Shown in pieces: positions 45,478 to 54,690 of a stretch of 64,000 bases of DNA (position 1 is the stretch's first letter; every line of letters begins with the position of its first letter). The DNA comes from Nitrospira sp. (lineage in GTDB: Bacteria > Nitrospirota > Nitrospiria > Nitrospirales > Nitrospiraceae): assembly GCA_029865225.1 (NCBI GenBank), contig JAOUHJ010000009.1, positions 1 through 64,000 of the forward strand, written 5' to 3'. The position numbers were made by a program, and so were the translations under genes. The notes under the pieces were generated by a model. That model was not told the DNA's origin and ran no database searches. It saw only the letters and a program-made list of their open reading frames with translations.

Positions 45478-46491
45478 GTGCTTACACCAGCACCTCGGAC
45501 TCATAAGGCGCTTTCTGGTTCAGTCATCGTCCGTACGGCAGCGCTTCTCTGTCTGTGTCTTTTGCCATGGGGTGTTCAGCATGCCGCTGCTCAGTCTGTC
45601 GAGATCATCCCCCACTGGAGAACGGGTGATCGCGTTGAGATTATCGTGACACGGGTACGGGAGAAATCGCGTGATGGCCGGTCGACGCGTTCAGGGAAAA
45701 CCCACACACGTTTTTCCCTTGAGGTGCTCCGTGCAGGTCCACAAGGGTATCTCGTGGGATGGACGGTTGGAGAGACCACCTTTGAGGTCCCGGCCCCATC
45801 TGAGTCTATTCTCCGCCAAGTCGTGGGACTCATGCAGGGCCTCCAGATCCAGCTCGAGATCGACCCTCATGGTGCCATCACCGGCGTGCGGAACTGGGAG
45901 GCCTTGCGTAATGAGATGCGGAAGAAGCTCGATGCGCTCTCGGACAATGCAGCGGCTTCGCAGCGAGAGAATGCGGACCAGGCGCTGGTGAAAAACCTAC
46001 GGGCACAATGGGACGTCATGTTCTCGACGAAAGCACAAATCGAACAGGTCTGCACGCGAGATGCTCAAACCTATTTTCGGATCCTCGGAAGAACCTATAC
46101 GCGCGGTGAGCACGATGAATACCAGAGCGTGCTCGACAATCCACTCGGTGGTGCTCCGCTTCCGGCTCACACCGATATTGTGCTGAAGTCGTTCGACGAT
46201 CGGTCTGGGCACGCGGTACTGCACTGGAGGCAATCGGCTGATCGTGAGCAGACCGACCGGATCATGCGGTCGATCGTCAAAGGCTTGGCGGCACAGAGAG
46301 GAAAACAGGTGCCGGAGGAGAGACCCGTGAACTCCGTATCCCTGGAGAACCAGGCCGAAGTCGAAGTTGATGTGGAGACCGGGTGGATCACCAAGCTCAC
46401 CGAAACAAAAGCGGTGAATCTCGGCACGCGTGCCCAAACGGACACGACATTCATGGTTAGTGAGGTGAAAAAAGGGCGAGACCCCTCATGA
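45478..46491 (+). CDS. Hypothetical secreted protein
   Basis: A 337-residue protein from a GTG start. It has a signal peptide (ALLCLCLLPWGVQHAAAQ) and a mature part with long strands and a helical middle (EALRNEMRKKLDALSDNAAA). The phrases GYLVGWTVGETTFEVPA and AEVEVDVETGWITKLTETKA suggest a periplasmic or outer-membrane beta-rich domain. No family recognised. It converges on the large surface protein gene. Confidence 0.65.
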   Translation: MLTPAPRTHKALSGSVIVRTAALLCLCLLPWGVQHAAAQSVEIIPHWRTGDRVEIIVTRVREKSRDGRSTRSGKTHTRFSLEVLRAGPQGYLVGWTVGETTFEVPAPSESILRQVVGLMQGLQIQLEIDPHGAITGVRNWEALRNEMRKKLDALSDNAAASQRENADQALVKNLRAQWDVMFSTKAQIEQVCTRDAQTYFRILGRTYTRGEHDEYQSVLDNPLGGAPLPAHTDIVLKSFDDRSGHAVLHWRQSADREQTDRIMRSIVKGLAAQRGKQVPEERPVNSVSLENQAEVEVDVETGWITKLTETKAVNLGTRAQTDTTFMVSEVKKGRDPS

Positions 46492-46540
46492 AAGAGGGTG
46501 TGAACAGTAGCCGAGTCAATCGATCATAAAGCAAGGGTGT

Positions 46541-49309
46541 TCAGCCTTCTGGCACAGACTCTTTTTTCGCGTTTTCATCTGCTCGTTGAGATGTGTTCTC
46601 AGATGGGTTCTTCTGGTGAAGAACCTGAAGCTGGGCTTTCACCGACATCATCTTTTCTTTCGTTCCCTGACGGCCCTGCCCTGCCAGACCAGCTAAACCA
46701 ACAGCCATCGAGAGGCCGAGTTCGGCTGATCCAGCCTGTTCGGACTCGCTCTCATCGCTCTGCGACCAGGTCCAAGGGCCTACTTCAGGACGAGGCTCAG
46801 CCTGAGCTTTCTCCGAGCTAAGATCTTCCGGCATACCCTTTATCCCTCGCGTGACGGATGTTTGCTTGTGTTCCTTTTCGTGGATTACCACTTCCTCTTG
46901 AATGGACGGAGCAGCGTTTCGTCCCATGGATCCAGTCTCGCCCCTCGGTACGGACTCGGTGTTCCATTCAACCGTGTGATGAGAATCATTTGGCAGAATA
47001 GACACGGAATCAGGGTCTCCCCTCGCAGACTCTCCCACTGAGCCTAGTGATTTCCCAGCGCCGGATTGAAGGCCCCCACTGTTTCCGAAGAGAGAGCCTA
47101 CGAAACTGTCATCTCGGTTACCATTCGCCTCCTGGATCACTGGTCCTTCTTTCACACTCGTCAAATGGATCGTAATCGGCCGTTCAAGAGTCTTCCCCTC
47201 ACCATCTGTCACCTGCACCGTGATAGTGTGGCTGGCTTGTGCCTCGTGATTCTGCAAACTGCCGTCCGCTACTATGATCAGCCCAGACGTCGGATCGATC
47301 GCAAATCGGTCCCCCGCTGTGTCGGTCAAACTATATGTATTTGTGTCCGCTGTATCCGGGTCTGTACCCCCCGCCATCCCCACCACCATCCCTGTCTCCG
47401 CATGGTCTGCTATCGTCATCACCTCCGTGATCGGATCGGTTGTGTCTGCGTCGTCATGTGATTCGGACAACACCCTGGAATCCGATATGGCACTCCCTTC
47501 CGACTCACTCCCAGCTTCCGTCCCGGACATCATCACCGCAGGAGACACCGACTCCACCACCGGCGCAGGATCAACAGCCACTTCCACCACGGACTCAGGC
47601 GTCACCAACTCCACGACTGGCGCTGGTCCAGCCGACACGTCCACCACAGGATCCGCTGCAACCATGACAGGTTCTGGTGTCACTGGATCTACTGTTGGCG
47701 TTGGCTCCACCCCTCCCACCACCAGGGGCTCAGGCATATTGTCCACCCCGATTGTGAACGTCTTGTCCACACTCTGACCCCCGCTGTCCGTCACCCGGAC
47801 CGTGACCGTGTGGCTGGCGGCGCTCTCGTAGTTCAGCAAACTGCCATCGGCCACCGTCAGCACGCCCGTGATCGCATCGATCGCAAACCGCCCCCCCGCT
47901 GTGTCGGTCAAGCTATAGGTCTTGGTATCGCCCGCATCGGGATCGGTGGCACTGATCGTTCCCACCACGGTCCCGCTCGTGGCGTTCTCCGCCACCGTGT
48001 TCGCCGATAGGGCCAGGTCGGTTGGAGCTTGGTTCACTACTGCGGCCTCATAACTGATTTGCACGTTGTCTACCAACAGGCGATCGCCTCCACTCGTCCC
48101 TGTTACGACAAATTGGATCTTGGTATCTGCCGATGCATAGCTGGAGATATCAAACTTCGCCGTACCGTTTCCGGTATTGTCCGAACTCGAAAAGGTCCCA
48201 CCGTCTAACGTCTTATAACTTTTTCCTCCATCAGTGGAGATGCGGATTTCAACACTGCCCCCCTTGTCAATGTCATTCTTATAGTCGAAACTGAGCATCG
48301 CACTGTTCACCCTGCTCAGGTCCACACCACGGCTCACCGAGGCTCCCACCATCTGAGTCTGAATCCGCAATTCGCCGGAATTGACCTGAATGTGTCCACC
48401 CTTGGCGTCACTCTTCCCAACATCGACTTCCGACCAGTTTGAAGACCATGAACTGGTTCCATCATCGTTTCCGAACGATTTTTCAGAGAATGTATCCGCG
48501 ACCGTCTCCGTTCCTAAAACTCCGGCCCAGTTCATCTGCGCATCGTAATCAATGGCCAACACGGTTTCGATGGTGCCTGTGCTGACTTCGAAGTCCCAAT
48601 CCCCGCCGAGCGAGATGTTGCCCGTGAGATCTGTGCTGGCCTGCACGTCGGCGCCCGTCAATTCTGCCAGCAAATTGACCGCGGCTTGCCCCGTGTCTCC
48701 CTCGGCAAAGTCGCAGCCGTAGACGAGGATGTCGGCTTGTTCTGAGAGGGACTGCTGAATCGTGGCCAACTCATCTGCGTACTCGCCGGACATGCTGTCG
48801 GCGTCCAGCGTGCCTGTCCCCAACTGTAGCTGGCCGGCACTCCCATGAGAAATCAGGTGAATGGCATCGATTCCGCTCCGGCCGGACAAGGCGGTTGCCA
48901 TTTGTTCAACACCATCTTGTCCCCCGTCGAGCATGATCACTTCGATATTCGGATCCATGCCACTGAGGAGTTCCTGATAATTTGGAACGGTGGGATCGAC
49001 AAACACGACCTCCGTCCTTGACTCACCTGGATTATAGGTGGCGATCGCATCAAGCACTCCCTGCGATTCCGCCTGGTCAGTCGTCCGACTATCGGCGGCG
49101 CTGTCGGAAGAGACGGCGGCCTCAGCCTGCTCCTGCGCCACCTGTTCCGACGCCACTTCAGACGCCGTCGCTGCGGCAGCGGCATCGAACATGAGTCGTG
49201 GTTCAAGGGACAGAAGCGAGCGTTTCACACTGGAGGATGAAGGCGGATTCTTCGTGTTGTGCTGAGAAGTTGCAGCGGCGTCCTTTTTCTTCTTGAAGAG
49301 TCTAAACAT
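46541..49309 (-). CDS. Large surface protein with LEPR motif, DUF4347 and two cadherin-like repeats
   Basis: A 922-residue protein. The N-terminus is basic (FRLFKKKKD) and carries SLEPRLMFDAAAA (about 34-46), typical of large surface adhesins with DUF4347. The DUF4347 domain (about 98-260) has IHLISHGSAGQLQLG (His about 155) and ILVYGCDFAEGDTG (Cys about 199). A beta-sandwich-like part (about 270-420) precedes a cadherin repeat (about 425-525), a Pro/Val-rich linker with four similar PVV-units (about 530-595), and a second cadherin repeat (about 625-715). The C-terminal part is polar. Likely exported and adhesive; the export machinery is not in the window. Confidence 0.82.
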   Translation of the reverse strand: MFRLFKKKKDAAATSQHNTKNPPSSSSVKRSLLSLEPRLMFDAAAAATASEVASEQVAQEQAEAAVSSDSAADSRTTDQAESQGVLDAIATYNPGESRTEVVFVDPTVPNYQELLSGMDPNIEVIMLDGGQDGVEQMATALSGRSGIDAIHLISHGSAGQLQLGTGTLDADSMSGEYADELATIQQSLSEQADILVYGCDFAEGDTGQAAVNLLAELTGADVQASTDLTGNISLGGDWDFEVSTGTIETVLAIDYDAQMNWAGVLGTETVADTFSEKSFGNDDGTSSWSSNWSEVDVGKSDAKGGHIQVNSGELRIQTQMVGASVSRGVDLSRVNSAMLSFDYKNDIDKGGSVEIRISTDGGKSYKTLDGGTFSSSDNTGNGTAKFDISSYASADTKIQFVVTGTSGGDRLLVDNVQISYEAAVVNQAPTDLALSANTVAENATSGTVVGTISATDPDAGDTKTYSLTDTAGGRFAIDAITGVLTVADGSLLNYESAASHTVTVRVTDSGGQSVDKTFTIGVDNMPEPLVVGGVEPTPTVDPVTPEPVMVAADPVVDVSAGPAPVVELVTPESVVEVAVDPAPVVESVSPAVMMSGTEAGSESEGSAISDSRVLSESHDDADTTDPITEVMTIADHAETGMVVGMAGGTDPDTADTNTYSLTDTAGDRFAIDPTSGLIIVADGSLQNHEAQASHTITVQVTDGEGKTLERPITIHLTSVKEGPVIQEANGNRDDSFVGSLFGNSGGLQSGAGKSLGSVGESARGDPDSVSILPNDSHHTVEWNTESVPRGETGSMGRNAAPSIQEEVVIHEKEHKQTSVTRGIKGMPEDLSSEKAQAEPRPEVGPWTWSQSDESESEQAGSAELGLSMAVGLAGLAGQGRQGTKEKMMSVKAQLQVLHQKNPSENTSQRADENAKKESVPEG

Positions 49310-49692
49310 AAGGACAAGACCTATATGTATCGGCCATGTGGAGCGGAATCTGAACGTGGATGACTAGATGGGCAACCGACAGCCTGCAGGACAAACGAGA
49401 TCAGCCGTGGAGGAATGGCTACCAACCAGCACGACTGGTTCGATGTTAAAAAAAACCGGGCCCTGCAGAAGGTCCAACATGTCTTGTGAGCGTTCACCTC
49501 GGGCACAGTTTGGCCTACTGAGCCTCCCTGCTCGTTTCCAACCTGACCATGGGCCCTCTACGTAGACCCACTGGCCACAAATCAGTAGAATGCGTCTGTG
49601 TGTCACGGGTTCACCACAGTCATCGGACCACCCTATTGAAAGTCATATGCGCATACCCTGGTAGATCATCGACCGTCTGAAAAGGAGAAGAT
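49310..49692. other. Intergenic stretch upstream of the surface protein gene
   Basis: About 380 nt. A minus-strand frame (49364-49606, 80 codons, GTG start) has no good ribosome site or family. The promoter of the surface protein gene should lie here; I did not find a confident one. Confidence 0.4.
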
Positions 49693-50151
49693 ATGAACAA
49701 GACAATCCTGTCGCAATTCACGCTTGCTCTGACCCTAACCCTGAGCATCTCTTTGTCGATCTTCGCACAGGGGACTCCCCCCGCCGTCATGCAGACAGTA
49801 GAGGCATCGCAGAAGCACGTGAGGACGATCGGTATGGATGAGTATCGGAAGCGCGTCGAGAATCCTGGTTCGGCGTTGATCATCGATGTACGCGAACCTC
49901 AGGAGTTTGCGGCCGGTCATGTGCCGGGAGCGATCAACATTCCCCGCGGCCTCATCGATTCCCAAATCTGGAATCATGTCGGCGCTCCGGAGAAGGCCGA
50001 CATGGAGCGGCCGATCATTCTGCAATGCCAAAGTGGGAAGCGCGCCACGCTTGCGGCGCAGAGACTTGGAGAACTGGGATTCACGCAGACGACCGCAGTG
50101 ATCATGAATCTCAACGACTGGCAACAGACCGGCAATCCCTTCGTGAAATAG
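49693..50151 (+). CDS. Secreted rhodanese-like protein
   Basis: A 152-residue protein with a signal peptide (LALTLTLSISLSIFAQG) and a rhodanese domain: ALIIDVREPQEFAAGHVPGA, INIPRGLID, and active-site Cys in ILQCQSGKRATLAAQRL. AAAGGAG is 8 nt upstream of the ATG. Unlike the membrane-anchored homologue at 42070 this one should be free in the periplasm. Confidence 0.85.
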   Translation: MNKTILSQFTLALTLTLSISLSIFAQGTPPAVMQTVEASQKHVRTIGMDEYRKRVENPGSALIIDVREPQEFAAGHVPGAINIPRGLIDSQIWNHVGAPEKADMERPIILQCQSGKRATLAAQRLGELGFTQTTAVIMNLNDWQQTGNPFVK

Positions 50152-50215
50152 TCGGTGAGCATGGAACCGCACTTCTCTGTTCACGATTGATTTCAGCAGT
50201 GCGAGACGGACGACC

Positions 50216-51166
50216 ATGATGACCGTGACGACAGACACTGAACTCACTCTAAGTTTTCACAATCACCGGGTCGTCATCTCGCCCTGGGGTGCATCGTTAC
50301 GGCGGTATTTCATGATCGATGATCGTGGGCGGGAAATCGATATTGTCTGGGGCTATTCCGGTGGAAGCCGGAAACGGGGTGGTCAAGGTGATGTCCTCAT
50401 CCCCTTTCCTGGACGTATCGCCAACGGCCGCTACTCATTCGAGGGGCAACCGTTCCAGCTGGACTGCAACGACAAGGAAGGTCCCAATGCCATTCATGGA
50501 TTTGTTCGCACTCTGCCTTGGCAGGTGCGGGATGCTCAAGTCAACAGCGTGACGTGCGAGGTCCGTCTGGATGCCGAGACCTATGCGGCTCGCGGCTACC
50601 CGTTTTCGTTGGACATTGCCGTGACCTACGAGCTGGGGGCGTCAGGCCTGGGCTGTGACTTTGTCGTGAAGAATATCGGAGATCGTGTCGCGCCCGTGGG
50701 AGTCGGATTTCACCCCTATTTCACCGTTGGGACGTCTGTGATCGATGAAGCTGACGTCCGGATTGCGGCCACCGGCTATCTGGAATTCAACGAGCAGCTC
50801 GCACCAACGGGAAGGATTCTGGATGTCGAAGGCACCTGCTGGGACTATCGCCATTTTCGGGCGATTGGTGGGCAACGCTTCAACCATTGCTACATGAATC
50901 TTGTCCGCGATGCAGACGGTTTGGCGACGGCGACCTTGCGTCATGCTCCAAGCAACCGCGCCATCGACATTGTGATGGATTCGTCATTTTCTGCCGTCGT
51001 CGTGTACACCGGTGATGCGATCGCAGATGCCCCGCGAGCCGCGCTGGCCATCGAACCGATGACCTGTGCCAGTGATGCCTTCAATCATCCAGAATGGGGG
51101 CTGAAACGGCTTGAACCCGGTGAGACATGTTCAGGACGCTATCTGGTGCGGCCTCGGCTGATGTAG
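50216..51166 (+). CDS. Aldose 1-epimerase family protein
   Basis: A 316-residue galactose-mutarotase-fold protein. Landmarks are VVISPWGASLRRYFM, VLIPFPGRIANGRYSFEGQP, GPNAIHGFVRTLPWQV (catalytic His region) and GVGFHPYFTV with the second His, and ALAIEPMTCASDAFN with the catalytic Glu. Substrate sugar unknown. The likely start is ATG 50216 or 50219. Confidence 0.88.
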   Translation: MMTVTTDTELTLSFHNHRVVISPWGASLRRYFMIDDRGREIDIVWGYSGGSRKRGGQGDVLIPFPGRIANGRYSFEGQPFQLDCNDKEGPNAIHGFVRTLPWQVRDAQVNSVTCEVRLDAETYAARGYPFSLDIAVTYELGASGLGCDFVVKNIGDRVAPVGVGFHPYFTVGTSVIDEADVRIAATGYLEFNEQLAPTGRILDVEGTCWDYRHFRAIGGQRFNHCYMNLVRDADGLATATLRHAPSNRAIDIVMDSSFSAVVVYTGDAIADAPRAALAIEPMTCASDAFNHPEWGLKRLEPGETCSGRYLVRPRLM

Positions 51167-51232
51167 AAACGAAAGGCGAGTGGATCCCCCGCGAGAAGAA
51201 TCTCAGCAAAGGGACCCTGACCGTCCTCTTGA

Positions 51233-51616
51233 TCAGGCCGCTTTTCGGAGAGGCAGCTGTTTGGCGGAGATCAGGTTGCGGCAGAGCTGGTAGAGTTTGA
51301 ACTGCACCTCGTCAAACGAGTCCCCTTGTGCCGCGTGTTCCGGATAGCCCAGTAGATGTCCATGCCACTTACCTTGATCCTGTGACAGGACATATTGTGG
51401 GGTGTCCAAGTCAAGCACGACCCGCCTGGGTCGGTCGATTCGCGGAATCTCTCGAGAGGTTCGTGGAACCTCTCGGCTCAGCCGCTCGATCTGGAACTGC
51501 AGCTCCTCGAAAGAGGCGGCTTGTATTTCTCGATCGGGGGAGCCCTCCGGATAGGCGCGCCACTTGCCCTGATCTGGCCAATATACCCAATTTGGTCCGT
51601 CCATTCCGGTGAGCAT
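51233..51616 (-). CDS. Small protein with two HicB-like repeats
   Basis: A 127-residue protein made of two similar units: WVYWPDQGKWRAYPEGSPD with AASFEELQFQIERL, and YVLSQDQGKWHGHLLGYPE with GDSFDEVQFKLYQL. Each has the strand-strand-helix pattern of the HicB antitoxin fold. No HicA toxin gene lies beside it, and no DNA-binding helix is attached. The role is unknown. Confidence 0.65.
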   Translation of the reverse strand: MLTGMDGPNWVYWPDQGKWRAYPEGSPDREIQAASFEELQFQIERLSREVPRTSREIPRIDRPRRVVLDLDTPQYVLSQDQGKWHGHLLGYPEHAAQGDSFDEVQFKLYQLCRNLISAKQLPLRKAA

Positions 51617-51661
51617 AGCGAGCCTGTCACGATCTGACCAGCAATTTCTAACTTTTTGTAC

Positions 51662-52573
51662 ATGAGCGACCTAAGCCAAAATGACCGAGACACCGAGGCG
51701 TTCTCGTTTGGCCAGATCCAGGCCAATCAGTTGTCGTTTCGGGTCGCCATGGCTGGGGCAGGAGAACGACTGGCCCTCTGTCTCCATGGCTTTCCAGAAT
51801 CGGCCATCTCCTGGCGGCATCAGATGCAGCCATTGGCGAAAGCTGGATATCGGGTCTGGGCTCCTGACCTGCGCGGATATGGTGGGACCGCACGACCGAC
51901 CGACATCGAGGCCTATTCGATCGAATCGTTGATGGAGGATGTGAGTGGGCTCCTTGATGCGGCACAGGTGAAACGGGCCATTCTCGTGGGACACGACTGG
52001 GGAGGAATTATCGCCTGGTACTATGCGATGCGGCATCCCAGCCGCGTCGAGGCCCTTGTGATCATGAACGCGCCCCACCCTGCCTGCTTTGAGCGGGAAG
52101 TTCGGCGCTGGAGGCAGTTGCCCCGCTCCTGGTACATGGGATTTTTCCAGATGCCCCGGCTCCCGGAGCTGGCCCTATCAGCCGGTCGTGGGTACGTGAT
52201 CGGGCAGATTTTTGAGCGCATGGCATTGGATCGTACACAGATGCCGAACGACGTCGTGGAGGTGTATCGGCAACAGGCCTGTGAGCCTGGCGCCTTGACG
52301 GCCATGATCAATTACTACCGAGCCGCGTTCCGCGGTGGAGGTGCGTGGCGTCAACGCTGCCTGGGGTACCAGAAGATCACTATCCCCACTCTCGTCATCT
52401 GGGGACTCCAAGATCAGGCGCTGGTCGCTCACAATCTCGATGGCCTGAGTGACTATGTGACCGATCTGACGGTCATGACGATGGCCGACGCAGGACATTT
52501 CGTCCATGAAGACAAGCCAGAACAGGTGACGGGTCATCTTCTGACCTGGCTGCAAGACAACCTCGTGTCCTGA
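51662..52573 (+). CDS. Alpha/beta hydrolase, epoxide-hydrolase-like
   Basis: A 303-residue hydrolase from ATG 51662. It has the oxyanion motif LCLHGFPESAISWRHQM, the nucleophile elbow LVGHDWGGIIAW (Asp nucleophile, as in epoxide hydrolases and dehalogenases), a cap domain, and the late acid/His part ADAGHFVHEDKPEQV. Asp rather than Ser argues for epoxide hydrolysis or dehalogenation. Substrate unknown. Confidence 0.85.
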   Translation: MSDLSQNDRDTEAFSFGQIQANQLSFRVAMAGAGERLALCLHGFPESAISWRHQMQPLAKAGYRVWAPDLRGYGGTARPTDIEAYSIESLMEDVSGLLDAAQVKRAILVGHDWGGIIAWYYAMRHPSRVEALVIMNAPHPACFEREVRRWRQLPRSWYMGFFQMPRLPELALSAGRGYVIGQIFERMALDRTQMPNDVVEVYRQQACEPGALTAMINYYRAAFRGGGAWRQRCLGYQKITIPTLVIWGLQDQALVAHNLDGLSDYVTDLTVMTMADAGHFVHEDKPEQVTGHLLTWLQDNLVS

Positions 52574-52838
52574 TCCAGCCTTTCCCACCAGATAGGCCGT
52601 AGCGGTCCGCTGTTCTCCCACCGGTACACAGTCATTCTTGTTGCAGACCCTTCTCTTTCTCGATTGGAAGGTTGAGAAGAAGAGGAGCGCGCTCCTCAAG
52701 AAAATACTGAAACCAACCGAATGAGGGAAGCCATGTCCTGCGCACCAGAACCGAGCAAATTGTTGACCAATAAGCCATACACGATAGGATGCAAGGCGAG
52801 GCCGGCTCCACCCATACACCAACCGAACGAGGCGTCTC

Positions 52839-53273
52839 ATGAGGCAAGCCGCGACTGCCACCGCTGTGTCGGCTGAACAGCGCTCCACGCGATCAACGAA
52901 AATTCTTCTTACTGTTGCCGGCCTCATGTTGGTTGGCCTGATCTATAGTGTCGTCGCCCGCGACCCTGACGTGTCTTGTCCGAATGAGCTGATCGGTGCC
53001 TGGGTCACGTCAGCCAAGGGATACGAGGAAGGCATGCTGGTGTTCAGCAAAACCGGCGTGGCGTTCAGCGTCGGAATCGAGCACTTGGATGCGCAGGCCG
53101 TCCGTCGGCTGGATGCGACACCCGACGGACCGCGCACGCTCTACACCGTGGTCTATGGAGACTCACGGAAAGATGAGCAAACCCTCTCCTTCTACTACCA
53201 CACCAAAGACCAAACCATCACGTTCAAGAACCAAGCTCATCTGGTCTGGACCAGAAAAGCGGTGCAGTCATGA
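52839..53273 (+). CDS. Membrane-anchored protein, first gene of the pilin/kinase operon
   Basis: A 144-residue protein with one membrane segment (ILLTVAGLMLVGLIYSVVA, about 22-40) and an exported beta-rich domain containing PNELIGAWVTSAKGYEEGML, FSVGIEHLDAQAV and TLSFYYHTKDQTITFKN. The single Cys in DVSCPNEL is near the anchor. I recognise no family. Its stop overlaps the start of the next gene (ATGA at 53270), so it is translationally coupled to it. Confidence 0.7.
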   Translation: MRQAATATAVSAEQRSTRSTKILLTVAGLMLVGLIYSVVARDPDVSCPNELIGAWVTSAKGYEEGMLVFSKTGVAFSVGIEHLDAQAVRRLDATPDGPRTLYTVVYGDSRKDEQTLSFYYHTKDQTITFKNQAHLVWTRKAVQS

Positions 53274-53935
53274 TCGGCCCCTTTCAACGGAGACAGTTGT
53301 TCGTCCATCCCGTCCAATACTGGTTCGTGGTGACGACGTTGATCTACTTTGCCTGCCTGTTGATCGTGCTGTATGCCGTCGTGTTCCTGCCGATGGTGCA
53401 GCCGCTCTATGACTCCTCTGTGTCGTGGGAACAACATGCGCAAATTGCAAGTCAGTTCCTCGAGTTGAACGAGCGGATTTGGCCTTGGTTGATCATTACC
53501 TTCCTCGTGCTGCTCCTCCATTCGATGTATTTCATGCATCGGATCGCCGGGCCGCTCTACCGCTTCTCGACGCTCTTTCGGTCGATCGGCACCGGCCAGC
53601 TACATCAACGGGCCCGATTGCGCAAGCACGATTATCTTCATCGTGAAGCGCAGGCCTTCAACAGCATGCTCGACAACATCGAGAACAGGATCCAAACCAT
53701 CAATCTGCACGCTGCCCTCGTGACGCAAGCCTATGAGGCCGTCGCCTTGCGGGTTCAGGAGCAGTCATCCGACCAGGTTCAGGTGGCGCTGCATGGGCTT
53801 GAGGAGGAGATCAGAGGATTCAAGGCCTGTTTAGCCGATTTCGACCTCCCAGCAGTGAAAGCATCAGAACAGCAGCGGCTTGCATTTCCCGATGCGGCGT
53901 CGACAGGACCATCACCCAAGATGAAGGCGGCCTAA
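53270..53935 (+). CDS. Membrane HAMP-domain protein without output domain (copy 1)
   Basis: A 221-residue protein. Two membrane segments (about 17-42 and 72-92) enclose a short periplasmic loop (SVSWEQHAQIASQFLELNER). A HAMP domain follows directly (HRIAGPLYRFSTLFRSIGTG, about 90-140), then a helical tail and a disordered end. No kinase, methyl-accepting or cyclase domain is attached. The next gene, 2 nt downstream, is a paralog. It probably relays to the kinase made from the same operon (inference). Confidence 0.78.
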   Translation: MIGPFQRRQLFVHPVQYWFVVTTLIYFACLLIVLYAVVFLPMVQPLYDSSVSWEQHAQIASQFLELNERIWPWLIITFLVLLLHSMYFMHRIAGPLYRFSTLFRSIGTGQLHQRARLRKHDYLHREAQAFNSMLDNIENRIQTINLHAALVTQAYEAVALRVQEQSSDQVQVALHGLEEEIRGFKACLADFDLPAVKASEQQRLAFPDAASTGPSPKMKAA

Positions 53936-53937
53936 CC

Positions 53938-54681
53938 ATGGGGGAGCCTCTTCGTCTCGCTGACCAGCCGAGTCCTCAACCTGAAGGCGCGGACCAGTCG
54001 AATCGTGCAGAAGAGGCTGCTCGTACGACACCCAAACTGACTGTGGTTCCGTCGCCGGAAAAAGACCCACAGGCCCGAGAGAGTCCTCACTACAAGCGCC
54101 GACTCTTTTCGGTCGTCCATCCGCTGCAGATCCGAATGCTCTTACAGGTCATCGCCTATTCGCTGATCGTGTTCGTCTTGTTGGCCATCCCGGTGTTTCA
54201 GCCGCTGATGCAGGCGCTCGACAACCCAGCGCTCTCATGGGAGGAGCGCGCCGTCGTGGCCAATGATCTGCTCAATTTGCACGCCAGATTCTGGCCCTGG
54301 GCACTGGGTGCAAGCATGGTGGTGTTGATCCATTGCATTCATTCGCTGCGGCTCATGCATCGTGTCGCCGGCCCACTGTACCGACTCCGGAAGGTCTTCC
54401 CGAAGATCGCCGAGGGGAATCTGAGTGTGCGAACGACGCTCCGACAACATGATTACCTGGCACCGGAAGTCGATCTGGTGAACCACATGACCGCTCAGCT
54501 GCAGTCGAAGATCAATCAGATCAAGCAGGCACAAGTCATCCTGGCGCTGGATGCGGCTCGGATGAAGGAGCTCGCAGTCGCGAAGAATGATCCTGCCCTC
54601 GTCGCGTTGGCGAAGCAGATGGAACAGAACCTGGCCGCCGTGAAAACCTCCCTCGATGGGTTCAAGACACACAACGGATAA
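53938..54681 (+). CDS. Membrane HAMP-domain protein without output domain (copy 2)
   Basis: A 247-residue paralog with an extra N-terminal disordered cytoplasmic part (about 1-55). It shares with copy 1 the loop pattern LSWEERAVVANDLLNLHARF-WPW, the helix-plus-HAMP junction MHRVAGPLYRLRKVFPKIA and LRQHDYL. Again no output domain is attached. The two could form a heterodimer. The pilin gene starts 9 nt after its stop. Confidence 0.78.
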   Translation: MGEPLRLADQPSPQPEGADQSNRAEEAARTTPKLTVVPSPEKDPQARESPHYKRRLFSVVHPLQIRMLLQVIAYSLIVFVLLAIPVFQPLMQALDNPALSWEERAVVANDLLNLHARFWPWALGASMVVLIHCIHSLRLMHRVAGPLYRLRKVFPKIAEGNLSVRTTLRQHDYLAPEVDLVNHMTAQLQSKINQIKQAQVILALDAARMKELAVAKNDPALVALAKQMEQNLAAVKTSLDGFKTHNG

Positions 54682-54690
54682 ACGCCCAAT

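Noticed and set aside
52178-52927. 249-codon minus-strand open frame
   Set aside because: It covers the hydrolase gene and the start of the next operon in antisense; composition is that of a shadow frame.
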